Positions 17,565-25,229 of a DNA stretch of 64,000 nucleotides are shown in pieces. The translations under genes and the position numbers were made by a program. The stretch's first letter is position 1, and each line of letters starts with the position of its first letter. Under the pieces are notes generated by a model. The model was not told the origin of the DNA. It ran no database searches and worked only from the letters and a program-made list of their open reading frames with translations. Source of the DNA: CAYWGR01 sp964458015 (lineage in GTDB: Bacteria; Planctomycetota; Planctomycetia; Pirellulales; Thermoguttaceae); the NCBI GenBank assembly GCA_964458015.1, contig CAYWGR010000001.1, forward strand, positions 1 through 64,000, read 5' to 3'.

Positions 17565-17647
17565 TCATTCTGAGCGTAGCGAAGAATCTCATCTACCATT
17601 GCTAACTATTTTGGTATCACCGTCATTCTGAGCGCAGCGAAGAATCT
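17565..17647. repeat. Two copies of the CATTCTGAGCG word repeat
   Basis: TCATTCTGAGCGTAGCGAAG at 17565 and the near-identical CATTCTGAGCGCAGCGAAG at 17623, both ending in AATCT and in the same orientation. They are half-units of the inverted repeat at 18844-18909. Confidence 0.7.
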
Positions 17648-17687
17648 CGTAGCGTATCGGCACTTCAGGGTGTCCCGAAATTCAAAT

Positions 17688-17920
17688 CCCAGGGTCGTTC
17701 ACGACCCTTGTCCGCCGCAGGCGGTATTAGGCCCGGCGTTTACGCCGGGATAACGACCACCAAACAAACCCTTTTCCTCCAACCGTGTCTCATCCCAGGG
17801 TCGTTCACGACCCTTGTCCGCCGCAGGCGGTATTAGGCCCGGCGTTTACGCCGGGATAACGGCCACCATACAAACCATTTTCCTCCGACCGTGTCTCATG
17901 TCAGGGTCGTTCACGACCCT
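17688..17920. repeat. Tandem 106-bp repeat with three hairpins per unit
   Basis: Complete copies at 17688-17793 and 17794-17899 and a partial one to 17920. Each unit has GGGTCGTTCACGACCC, CCGCCGCAGGCGG and CCCGGCGTTTACGCCGGG, three successive perfect stems with tiny loops. The units are nearly identical, so the duplication is recent. Confidence 0.75.
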
Positions 17921-17970
17921 CCTGCTCCCCCGATTTCTTAACGACGTGTAGATGCCAATGTCAGTATCAA

Positions 17971-18018
17971 TAAAAAAAACGGGAATGGGTGCGAATCTCT
18001 CCGCACCTCACTCCCGTT
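17971..18018 (-). terminator. Intrinsic terminator of the HdeD-like gene
   Basis: On the minus strand, AACGGGAGTGAGGTGCGG pairs with CGCACCCATTCCCGTT and is followed directly by a run of eight T. It lies 20 nt after the stop codon of the gene at 18039. Confidence 0.85.
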
Positions 18019-18038
18019 GATTATTGAAACAGACGATT

Positions 18039-18638
18039 TCAAGCCGCTTCAGAGGATGGAACGTTTTTTATGGCCAACGACACCATGATCCAGCTCCAGC
18101 CGTGAAACAGCATTTCCAAGCCGATCAACAGCCCAAGAACCCAAACCGAGCTTTGGGGAAAGTGACGGTAAATGATCACTCCAAGCAGGAACGTAATCAC
18201 GCCGTTCAATAGCGACCATCCCCAATACGGGAATCGAATGACCATTGCGGCGACGCTTCGAAATATTCCGACCACGATAAAAAATGCGGCGACAAACAGC
18301 GTCATCGTGATGGCCGATTCAACCGGCGTGTCGGTAATAGCAATTCCTACGACCAGATAGAGAATGCCCACCAACAAATGAACCAACACTCCGCTCCATT
18401 TGCCGGCCCAAAGCGCCGTGATGATCGTTGCAACGCCGCCGATCATCAGAGCGACGCCCAATATAACCATCGCGGCAAAGGTCGTGAGTATGGTCAATGC
18501 CGGAAAGATCACGGCCGCCGTGCCGCAAACAACCAACAAAACGCCATACAGAAACAACCACCACCAGTCCGACTTCAAATGGCCGAACTCCTGAGCCACT
18601 TGTTTGCTGCACATGCACCCAACATTACCTTCGCTCAT
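18039..18638 (-). CDS. HdeD-family (DUF308) membrane protein
   Basis: A 199-residue protein with about six hydrophobic segments (WWLFLYGVLLVVCGTAAVIF, AMVILGVALMIGGVATIITA, LLVGILYLVVGIAI, MTLFVAAFFIVVGIFRSVAA, SLLNGVITFLLGVIIY, VLGLLIGLEMLFHGWSWI). Arrangement and the FR and GW positions match the HdeD/DUF308 family, named for acid resistance in E. coli; the molecular role is poorly known. Cytoplasmic N-terminus of about 25 residues with two Cys. Ribosome site AGGGG precedes the ATG. It is a single-gene unit with its own terminator, and the 20-bp tandem repeats at 18691 lie in its promoter region. Confidence 0.85.
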   Translation of the reverse strand: MSEGNVGCMCSKQVAQEFGHLKSDWWWLFLYGVLLVVCGTAAVIFPALTILTTFAAMVILGVALMIGGVATIITALWAGKWSGVLVHLLVGILYLVVGIAITDTPVESAITMTLFVAAFFIVVGIFRSVAAMVIRFPYWGWSLLNGVITFLLGVIIYRHFPQSSVWVLGLLIGLEMLFHGWSWIMVSLAIKNVPSSEAA

Positions 18639-18690
18639 GGTCTTAACCCCTAATTAAAAAAAACGGATTTCCTCTTTGCCAAGCAGAGAT

Positions 18691-18843
18691 AGCATCGGGG
18701 CTGACAATAACTCATCGCAACGGGCAACGAATCATCGGGACTGCCAACAAATCATCGCAACGGGCAACGAATCATCGCAACAGGCAACAAATCCTGGCAA
18801 CTAGCCATGAATCATGGCAACTGGCCATCAATCATGACCAACA
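18691..18843. repeat. 20-bp tandem repeat upstream of the HdeD-like gene
   Basis: About seven units in strict 20-nt register, consensus ATCATCGCAACGGGCAACGA, decaying to ATCATGGCAACTGGCCATCA at the right-hand end. There are no unique spacers. Confidence 0.75.
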
Positions 18844-18909
18844 GTCATTCTGAGCGGAGCGAAGAATCTCCGCGATTCCATCGAGATTCTTCGCTCCACT
18901 CAGGATGAC
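18844..18909. repeat. Inverted repeat of the CATTCTGAGCG family
   Basis: Arms 18844-18869 and 18884-18909, carrying TCATTCTGAGCGGAGCGAAG and its inverted partner TCGCTCCACTCAGGATGA. Same family as the inner arms at 5386-5449. Confidence 0.75.
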
Positions 18910-19093
18910 GGAACAGCCAAGAAAAATTGCCGCTCCCCTAGCATCTCCAATCGAGGATAGGTTAGTTTGCAACCAGGGGGGATCAGAACGCCGGCAAGAT
19001 GGAAATTATCACCTATTTCCAAGGTGATACATGAGCTATTTCCCTTACAACCCTCCTAGAACGCTTCTCAAACACCCCAAGCGCCCTCTGGTA

Positions 19094-19186
19094 TTACTAT
19101 AACCCCAAAGATCCGTGATTTTTTCACAAAATCTAGCGACCAGCGGGAACGAATCGAAACCAACCGATTGGCAGCTCGTATTGCCA
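19094..19186. repeat. Dispersed repeat, copy 2
   Basis: Partner of 17003-17095. It ends directly in the palindrome at 19189. Confidence 0.65.
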
Positions 19187-19188
19187 CT

Positions 19189-19214
19189 CGTTCCCAAGCT
19201 CCAGCTTGGGAACG
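19189..19214. repeat. Perfect palindrome of the TTCCCAAGCT family
   Basis: Arms CGTTCCCAAGCT and AGCTTGGGAACG joined by CC. Related copies lie at 60015 and 63952. Confidence 0.75.
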
Positions 19215-19239
19215 CCCATCCCGAAGCTCCGCTTCGCTC

Positions 19240-19600
19240 CTCGTCCCTCTGCGTCTTCGCGTCTTTGCGCGATTATTGTTTGACATCCCAACACCACCGG
19301 CTCTAACAGCAGTTGTGTCCCTGCCTCATCCGTGTTCATCTGTGGTTCTTCATGTCTGACCAGGCAGCACCACTATTCGCGTTCATTCGCGTCCATTCGC
19401 GGTTCCTTTGCGTCTTCGCGTCTTTGCATGATTTTTGTTCGACATCCCAACACCATCGACTCTTACAGCGTTTACACCTCCTGCCTCATCCGTGTCCATC
19501 TGTGGTTCCAAATTTCCGGCCAGTCAGCACTGCTATTCGCGTTCATTCGCGTCCATTTGCGGTTCCGAATTTCGCTCATTTCGACCCCAATTTAACCCCG
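19240..19600. repeat. Repeated CGCGTTCATTCGCG-type words
   Basis: Two tandem degenerate copies of a roughly 180-nt block with words CGTCTTCGCGTCTTTGC, GACATCCCAACACCA, CTGCCTCATCCGTG and TTCGCGTTCATTCGCGTCC. Copies begin near 19249 and 19408. This type of low-complexity block is common between genes in planctomycetes. Confidence 0.65.
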
Positions 19601-20152
19601 CGCCTACGCGCTAATCAACCTGGCGTTCCACCGTAGTGAACCTCAGTGCAAATAGGCTTTACGTCAATTCTCCGGCAGCGCTGTTCGAGCGTTAGCGAGC
19701 CCCACCAAAGCACTTACGCCGATCCTCCGTATCCCCAAATTCGACGTAACCCTAATTCCGCGTTTTTCTGAAAATTTCCACAGTAAATTCCCTCCGGAAA
19801 ATCGCTGGAAGCCATTGCAACAGTAGATGTTACGTCAATATCTTGCCAAGCTTATGCAAAACGGCCTTTTTCCAGTTATCAGCCTCCGTCGCCAATTATA
19901 CTTGCCGTAACTGCTTATCTGAAGACAGCTTATTAGCCAGGCCTTAGATTCGACCATCAAAATTGCAAAGGCTTTCTATTGGTGCAAAATCTCTTTTCGT
20001 GCGTAATTAACGTATTACCGAGCCGACTTTGAGCTCGATCCTTGGATTGGCCCTGGCATAAGGCCCGCCGAATTCTTGACGCGGCTACCAGCGACATGTA
20101 GGTTATCCAATACGCCCGCCCACGACCTTCCGCTGCCAGAAAGACCCTCCGC

Positions 20153-22402
20153 ATGTTCGTCGCTTACCTGTTCTCGGTTGCCCTAATCTCCGCAGCCCCC
20201 GCGTCTGCCATCGAGGCCGACCGGGCAGCCGAGGGCAAGCAAATTACCTGGCGCATGGTCGGGCCGGGCGGCGGCGGCTGGATCGAGTCGGTCGCCTGGG
20301 ATCCTTCCGACCGCAACGTGCTCTATGTGGGCTGCGACGTTGGCGGGTTCTACTTCTCGGCCGATGGCGGCCGAACGTATGAAGTCCGCAATCGCGGCCT
20401 CCACGACTATTTCATCGAGTCGATAGCGGTCAATCCTCGCGATTCCCGCACGATTCTCATCGGCACCGAGAGCGGCATCCACCGCACGACCGATCGCGGC
20501 CAGACCTGGCAGTGGATTCGCACCAGCTTCCCTCCCACGCAGTCGCACGGCCTTTCGGCTCCGATTGGAGCGGTCTGTTTTGATCCGCTTCGGCCCAACG
20601 TGGCCTATGCCGGCCTCGGTCGCCCGCGTTGGCAGAAGGGGCCGGCAGGCGCAATCTACCGCTCCAGCGACACTGGACGCTCGTGGCAGCCGATCGCCGC
20701 AGGGCAACTTCCAGCGGGGGCAATCGTCGGCGGTCTACAGGTCAAGCCCGACGACAGCCGCACCCTGTTGGCCGCGACCAGCGAAGGCGTCTTTCGCAGC
20801 GACGACGAGGGCCGCACGTGGCAGCCGTCGGGCAAAGGGCTCCCGCACCTCAATGCTCGCTACCTAACCTTCGCACAGTCCGACCCGCAGGTTGCCTACG
20901 TCTGCCTGACCACCACAGCCCGCGACAAACAACCGTTCAACGGCGGCGTCTATCGCAGCCGGGACGCGGGACGCACGTGGCAGGCAGCCAATGGACCCGG
21001 CCTGCCGAACACCGTCGGCCAAAGCAGCCAGGACCCGCACATGACCTCGAACATCGTCCGAATCGCCGTCGATCCTCGCAATGCCGACCTCCTCTACGCG
21101 GCCGACGAGGCGTGGGTGTCAGCCGGCGTCTACAAGACCATCGACGCAGGCGGACATTGGCAACGGGTAACCAATAACGACCGCACGTCAGGCAATATGC
21201 AATACGGCTGGATTCGCCAATGGGGGCCGTCGGCCGTGTCCCTCGCAATTTCGCCCGCGGAACCCGATCGCGTCGCTTTCGGCACTTCCGGCCATGTATT
21301 CACAACCGAGAACGGCGGCCAAACATGGCAGCAACGCTACGGCCGTGAATTGCCCGACGGCCGCATTGCCGGCACGGGCCTGGAAGTAACCTGCCTGAAT
21401 GCCGCCGTCTTCGATCCAGTGCGTCCGCAGCGGCTCTATTTCTGCTACGCCGACATCGGTTTGCTGATTAGCGACGATCTGGGCCAAACATTCCGCCACA
21501 GCGTTCAAGGCATGAAATACCCCAATAACTGCTTTACGTTGGTCGTCGATCCGCAGTCGCCCAAGACCCTCTGGGCCGCCACGGGACAATGGGAGACCAA
21601 CCTGGGCGACATTTGCCGCTCCGATGATGCCGGCCAGAGTTGGCAGGTTGTAGGAAAACCCGAGTCCGGTCTGCCGGTCGGTCAGGTGCAGTGCCTGCTG
21701 CTGGATCGCTCTAGCCCCACCTCCAAGCGTCGGCTCCTGGCAACCTCAAAAGGCAACGGCATCTATGAATCGCACGACGGGGGGCAGTCATGGCATCCGA
21801 TTCACGGTGATCTGCCCGCCGACGCACGGAAAGACCCGCGTGGCTTGGTGCTCAATCCGGCCGATCCTCGCCGCATCATCGCCGTATTGGCAGGCGGATC
21901 GGCCAACGCAGGCCTCTATCAAACCCGCGATGGCGGCGCCCATTGGCAGCGTCTCTCGCAACCGTCGTGTTCGCCCGATGTTCAATGCTTCATCGCCGAC
22001 CCACGTCGTCCGGAAGTGCTTTACATGGCTACCCGCCAGTTCTACGATCAGGCTGCCAAGCAATACTATCCCGGCGGTGTGCTAAAGAGCACCGACGGCG
22101 GGCTGTCGTGGCAACCGCTATTAACGCACCGTTTCGCCACGTCAGTGGCCGTTAGCCCGGCCGACAGTCAAACGCTCTATGCAACCACCAGCGACCATCC
22201 CTACCATGACGATTCCGTGGCCGAAGGCGTGCTGAAGAGCACCGACGGAGGTCGAACCTGGCAGCACGAGAACACCGGCCTATCCGTGCGGAACGTCAAA
22301 TCCCTCGCCATCAGCCCCCACGATCCCACCTTGCTCATCATCGGCGTTCAAGGCAACAGCGCCTTCGTCGGCAGGGAAAAGGGCGATAAGTCCAATAACT
22401 GA
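20153..22402 (+). CDS. Secreted BNR/sortilin-type beta-propeller protein
   Basis: A 749-residue exported protein (signal peptide YLFSVALISAAPASA) built of at least ten BNR/Asp-box repeats: SADGGRTYEV, TTDRGQTWQW, SSDTGRSWQP, SDDEGRTWQP, SRDAGRTWQA, TIDAGGHWQR, TENGGQTWQQ, SHDGGQSWHP, TRDGGAHWQR and STDGGRTWQH. This is the fold of sialidase, xyloglucanase and sortilin-like propellers. The length and WRMVGPGGGGWIESVAWDPSD opening resemble planctomycete proteins annotated as glycosyl hydrolases, but I see no catalytic residues I can assign. Its stop codon lies four bases before the att-like site at 22406, so it borders the integrated elements. Confidence 0.85.
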   Translation: MFVAYLFSVALISAAPASAIEADRAAEGKQITWRMVGPGGGGWIESVAWDPSDRNVLYVGCDVGGFYFSADGGRTYEVRNRGLHDYFIESIAVNPRDSRTILIGTESGIHRTTDRGQTWQWIRTSFPPTQSHGLSAPIGAVCFDPLRPNVAYAGLGRPRWQKGPAGAIYRSSDTGRSWQPIAAGQLPAGAIVGGLQVKPDDSRTLLAATSEGVFRSDDEGRTWQPSGKGLPHLNARYLTFAQSDPQVAYVCLTTTARDKQPFNGGVYRSRDAGRTWQAANGPGLPNTVGQSSQDPHMTSNIVRIAVDPRNADLLYAADEAWVSAGVYKTIDAGGHWQRVTNNDRTSGNMQYGWIRQWGPSAVSLAISPAEPDRVAFGTSGHVFTTENGGQTWQQRYGRELPDGRIAGTGLEVTCLNAAVFDPVRPQRLYFCYADIGLLISDDLGQTFRHSVQGMKYPNNCFTLVVDPQSPKTLWAATGQWETNLGDICRSDDAGQSWQVVGKPESGLPVGQVQCLLLDRSSPTSKRRLLATSKGNGIYESHDGGQSWHPIHGDLPADARKDPRGLVLNPADPRRIIAVLAGGSANAGLYQTRDGGAHWQRLSQPSCSPDVQCFIADPRRPEVLYMATRQFYDQAAKQYYPGGVLKSTDGGLSWQPLLTHRFATSVAVSPADSQTLYATTSDHPYHDDSVAEGVLKSTDGGRTWQHENTGLSVRNVKSLAISPHDPTLLIIGVQGNSAFVGREKGDKSNN

Positions 22403-22405
22403 ACT

Positions 22406-22431
22406 TGTCCCCTTGGAAAAAGTCGGGGCGA
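22406..22431. other. att-like site 1 (left end of the decayed element)
   Basis: TGTCCCCTTGGAAAAAGTCGGGGCGA is 26 nt long; its two ends TGTCCC and AGTCGGGGCGA match the 25-bp att repeat at 23245 and 57171, with a 4-nt insertion in the middle. The sequence to its right resembles the left end of the large element. Confidence 0.55.
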
Positions 22432-22510
22432 AGGGACGCCAATTGAGCGTTTTCCTCGCGATGCTGTCTCCATTAAATCGCACATCCGAGGCCTCATCGT
22501 CGTTTTGGAC
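22421..22510 (+). pseudogene. Remnant of a recombinase C-terminal tail (decayed element)
   Basis: Reading AGTCGGGGC at 22421 in the recombinase frame gives SRGEGTPIERFPRD, then AVSIKSHIRGLIVV. Compared codon by codon with 23259-23345 (SRGDKTPIELFRRG, AASIEPCIRRLIMV), many differences are synonymous third-position changes and there are no gaps. This indicates coding ancestry for the left ends of both elements. No start codon or upstream recombinase body is attached. Confidence 0.55.
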
Positions 22511-22672
22511 TGCCGAGTGTGCCGAAATCAGAGATGTCCCCTTTTGCAGTCTTCTTTTGCAGTCTCGGGGTTGTTCGGGTTTCTTGAAACGTGTAGGATT
22601 TGGGCCTCTGGTACGCGGTAGACATCGCTTGCGTTTGACGTGCTTAGATATGCTCTATAGGAGACGCAGAGA

Positions 22673-23119
22673 ATGGAAATCTCAACTCATAGTGTGCGTT
22701 CGTTGAAGGCCAATCTCTTCATTGTGGCTCTTGTGCTCACGGTAATCGGCCATGCCGTTTCAGCGTACTCTCAGCAAACGACACCTTCGCCTGTAGCAGA
22801 GGAAATTGACATTGCGCAGTTGTGCCCCGGCAAGTGGTGCCAAGTATGGATGAAGACGCCGTCGCAACCCGGTCCTCGTTCCAATCCCGATGATGGCGGG
22901 ACTATCAAAGAGGTCACGAAAGACGAGATCGTGGTCAGCCGAATCAGTGAAGGTAGGAGTGAGTACAAGACGCCGATTCTGGGAAATCTCCCGTATGTCG
23001 GTAAGTTCTTTACTAAGGTATCCATCGGACGTATGGAGACCACTTCGCGCATCCCTGTCGAGAAGATTGCGAGAATCAAGATTCTTGAGCCTGACCAACC
23101 GAATACACTACGCCGCTAG
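22673..23119 (+). CDS. Small secreted protein, unknown function
   Basis: 148 residues: an N-terminal signal or anchor (FIVALVLTVIGHAVSAYSQQ), then a soluble domain (IAQLCPGKWCQVWMKT, TIKEVTKDEIVVSRISEGRS). Residues near 103-116 read TPILGNLPYVGKFF, which closely resembles the conserved PILGDIPxLGxLF motif of secretins, but the protein is far too short to be one. It is the only intact gene between att-like sites 1 and 2, so it may be cargo of the decayed element. Function unknown. Confidence 0.65.
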   Translation: MEISTHSVRSLKANLFIVALVLTVIGHAVSAYSQQTTPSPVAEEIDIAQLCPGKWCQVWMKTPSQPGPRSNPDDGGTIKEVTKDEIVVSRISEGRSEYKTPILGNLPYVGKFFTKVSIGRMETTSRIPVEKIARIKILEPDQPNTLRR

Positions 23120-23164
23120 CGACGAGGAACGGAAAACGGGACATCACTGATTTTCGGTTTCCCT

Positions 23165-23258
23165 TGCCGTTTGAACTCTCGCCTTGGCGACGCAAGTCTA
23201 TGCCTTATATGGAGAAAGCCGTTCGACATTCTTGCCGAACGGCCTTTCTGTCCCGTTG
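23165..23258 (+). pseudogene. 3' fragment of a second large serine recombinase
   Basis: In frame from 23165 the sequence encodes CRLNSRLGDASLCLIWRKPF followed by DILAER, against CLNFSLVDVSLFPIWRKPF and DVLAEG at the end of the intact recombinase at 55715. A one-base insertion then shifts the frame. The rest of the gene is missing. The DNA hairpin of this region is kept with a paired C/G exchange. Confidence 0.7.
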
Positions 23259-23269
23259 AGTCGGGGCGA
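23245..23269. other. att site 2 (left boundary of the 34-kb element)
   Basis: These 25 nt, TTTCTGTCCCGTTGAG then TCGGGGCGA, are identical to 57171-57195. The last nine bases match the 3' end of tRNA-Pro; on the far side the sequence departs from the tRNA. Confidence 0.85.
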
Positions 23270-23363
23270 CAAGACGCCAATTGAACTTTTCCGACGCGGT
23301 GCCGCGTCGATTGAGCCGTGTATTCGGCGGCTCATCATGGTGTTCTTAACCTCTTATACCTGA
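23259..23363 (+). other. Predicted recombinase C-terminal tail, separated by integration
   Basis: If the element is excised by recombination between the 25-bp repeats, the recombinase frame (…VPLSRG) runs into this sequence and continues as DKTPIELFRRGAASIEP and CIRRLIMVFLTSYT before a TGA at 23361-23363. In the integrated state the gene instead ends after SRGERI in tRNA-Pro. The tail is supported by codon-level conservation with 22421-22510. Confidence 0.6.
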
Positions 23364-23438
23364 CACCCGTGGCGATGGATTTTGCAACCTCACAACTTCA
23401 GCAATCTGATCGCACCTTCGCATGTAGATGTGGCCTAA

Positions 23439-24332
23439 GAACGTGTTTTGAAAATCAATTTTTTGGTTTTGCGAGGCGTTTGGACATCAGGGCGATCATG
23501 GCGATGTAGGTGAACGCCTCGCTGGATGCTGTGGTCCTTTCATAGTCCTTGCTGTGCCGACGATAGCGGCCAAGCCACGCAAACGTCCGCTCCACAATCC
23601 AGCGTTTCGGTAACACGACGAAGCCCTTCAGGCCCACCGGACGCAGAATCGTTTGCAGAATCCAACCAAACGTGTCTTTGACATAGGCCGGCAGGCTCTC
23701 TCGGCCATAGGCGGCGTCGCCGAAAATCACCTTCAGACGGTGGAACTTCTCTTGAAGCACTTCCAATACCCAACAAGCCCCGTGCTGATCTTGCCAATCG
23801 GCTTGGTGAACCACCACGGCCAAGATCAGTCCGAGCGTGTCCACGGCCAAGTGTCGCTTCCGCCCGGGAATCTTCTTGTTCGCATCGTATCCTCGCTGCT
23901 GTCCGCCTTCGGCCGTCCGGACCGATTGGCTGTCGAGGATGGCCACCGTCGGCGTCGATTTCTTTCCGGCTCGTCGTCGAGTCTTTTCTCGCAGAGCATC
24001 GTGGATCTTTTGCCAGAGCCCTTCGTTTCGCCATCGCCAGAAAATGCCGTAAACGGTGCTCCAATTGGGAAAACTGGAGGGCAACATCCGCCATTGGCAG
24101 CCGGTCCTCACGACATAGAGGATGGCGTTGATAACACGTCGCCGGCAGATCGGTCGCCGACCACGATGATGCACTGGCGGTAAGTAGCGTCGAATAATCT
24201 GCCATTGTTGATCCGTCAAATCGCTGGCATAATGCCACATAACTTCCATGCTACGGCTCCTTCTTGAGGTTGGTCCCAAAAGACAGGAGCCGTAGCAACT
24301 TTTCTCGATCTACGCAATTTCAAAACACGGTC
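23439..24332 (-). mobile_element. IS5-family insertion sequence, copy A
   Basis: 894 bp with terminal inverted repeats GAACGTGTTTTGAAAAT and GACCGTGTTTTGAAATT, flanked by TAA on both sides. It carries one transposase. A TNA-type 3-bp target duplication fits the ISL2/IS1031 groups of IS5. Confidence 0.85.
23455..24249 (-). CDS. IS5-family transposase, copy A
   Basis: DDE transposase of about 264 residues. The N-terminal DUF4096-type domain reads YASDLTDQQWQIIRRYLPP and WRMLPSSFPNWSTVYGIFWR. Catalytic region: VAILDSQSVRTAEGG, RGYDANKKIPGRKRHLAVDT, VIFGDAAYG and PKRWIVERTFAWLGRYRR with SKDYE, giving the DDE set. The ATG at 24249 is preferred because AGGAG precedes it by seven bases. It appears intact. 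Confidence 0.88.
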   Translation of the reverse strand: MEVMWHYASDLTDQQWQIIRRYLPPVHHRGRRPICRRRVINAILYVVRTGCQWRMLPSSFPNWSTVYGIFWRWRNEGLWQKIHDALREKTRRRAGKKSTPTVAILDSQSVRTAEGGQQRGYDANKKIPGRKRHLAVDTLGLILAVVVHQADWQDQHGACWVLEVLQEKFHRLKVIFGDAAYGRESLPAYVKDTFGWILQTILRPVGLKGFVVLPKRWIVERTFAWLGRYRRHSKDYERTTASSEAFTYIAMIALMSKRLAKPKN

Positions 24333-24335
24333 TAA

Positions 24336-25229
24336 GAACGTGTTTTGAAAATCATGTTTGGGGTTTTGCAAGGCGTTGGGACATAAGGGCAATCATGGCG
24401 ATGTAGGTGATCGTTTCGCTGGAAGCCGTGGTCTTTTCATAGTCTCGGCTGTGACGACGATACCGAGCCAGCCAGGCAAAGGTCCGCTCCACGATCCAAC
24501 GTTTCGGCAACACGACAAAGCCCTTTAGCCCGACCGGCCGCAGAATCGTTTGCAGAATCCAACCGAACGTGTCTCGAACATAGCTCGGCAAACTTTCTCG
24601 GCCATAAGCCGCATCGCCGAAAATGACTTTCAAACGATGGAACTTCGCCTTCAGTTCTTCCAAGACCCAACAGGCCCCATGTTGATCTTGCCAATCGGCT
24701 CCATGCACGACGATGGCCAGAATCAAGCCGAGCGTGTCCACGGCCAAGTGCCGTTTTCGACCGGGAATCTTCTTGTTGGCATCGTATCCCCGCTTCTGCC
24801 CACCTTCGGCCGTGCGGACGGATTGACTGTCGACGATGGCCACGGTCGGGGTTGGTTTCTTGCCGGCCCGTCGCCGGGTCTTCTCTCGCAGAGCGTCGTG
24901 GAGCTTTTGCCAGAGCCCCTCGTTTCGCCATTGCCAAAAGATGCCGTAGACCGTGCTCCAATTGGGGAAACTGGAGGGCAACATACGCCATTGGCAACCG
25001 GTACGTACGACATAGAGAATGGCGTTGATGACCCGACGCCGACAGATCGGTCGCCGGCCCCGACGATGCACCGGCGGAAGGTAATGCCGAATAATTTGCC
25101 ATTGGCGATCCGTCAAGTCACTGGCATAATACCGTCTAATTTCCATGCTACAGCTCCTGCTTGCGGTTGGTCCCAAAAGATTGGAGCCGTAGCACTTTTC
25201 TTCAATCTACGCAATTTCAAAACACGTTC
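24336..25229 (-). mobile_element. IS5-family insertion sequence, copy B
   Basis: 894 bp, same ends (GAACGTGTTTTGAAAAT at left) and same orientation as copy A. It shares the central TAA at 24333-24335 with copy A and has TAA at 25230-25232. The two copies differ at many bases, so B did not arise by recent duplication of A. Confidence 0.85.
24352..25146 (-). CDS. IS5-family transposase, copy B
   Basis: Same length and motifs as copy A (VAIVDSQSVRTAEGG, VIFGDAAYG, PKRWIVERTFAWLARYRR), with roughly one residue in ten changed. Start ATG at 25146 with AGGAG upstream. Intact, so either copy could supply transposase to the other. Confidence 0.88.
   Translation of the reverse strand: MEIRRYYASDLTDRQWQIIRHYLPPVHRRGRRPICRRRVINAILYVVRTGCQWRMLPSSFPNWSTVYGIFWQWRNEGLWQKLHDALREKTRRRAGKKPTPTVAIVDSQSVRTAEGGQKRGYDANKKIPGRKRHLAVDTLGLILAIVVHGADWQDQHGACWVLEELKAKFHRLKVIFGDAAYGRESLPSYVRDTFGWILQTILRPVGLKGFVVLPKRWIVERTFAWLARYRRHSRDYEKTTASSETITYIAMIALMSQRLAKPQT

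Larger units (their letters stand above)
16866..18038. other. Gene-free repeat region 1
   Basis: About 1.2 kb without a supported gene. In order it holds a dispersed repeat (17003-17095), a perfect hairpin (17208-17228), six 30-bp tandem units (17251-17430), two single copies of the CATTCTGAGCG word (17565 and 17622), a tandem 106-bp hairpin repeat (17688-17920) and the terminator of the HdeD-like gene (17971-18018). Confidence 0.65.
18639..20152. other. Gene-free repeat region 2
   Basis: About 1.5 kb with no supported gene. It holds a 20-bp tandem array (18691-18843), an inverted repeat (18844-18909), the second copy of the dispersed repeat (19094-19186), a perfect palindrome (19189-19214) and a stretch of CGCGTTCATTCGCGTCCATT-type words (about 19240-19600). 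The last 500 nt before 20153 show nothing I can name. Confidence 0.6.

Noticed and set aside
17251..18843. Possible CRISPR arrays
   Set aside because: The 30-bp and 20-bp units follow one another with no unique spacers, and no cas genes are present in the window.
23261..23330. Second tRNA-Pro gene at the left att site
   Set aside because: Only the last nine or ten bases of the tRNA are present; the rest does not fold as a tRNA.
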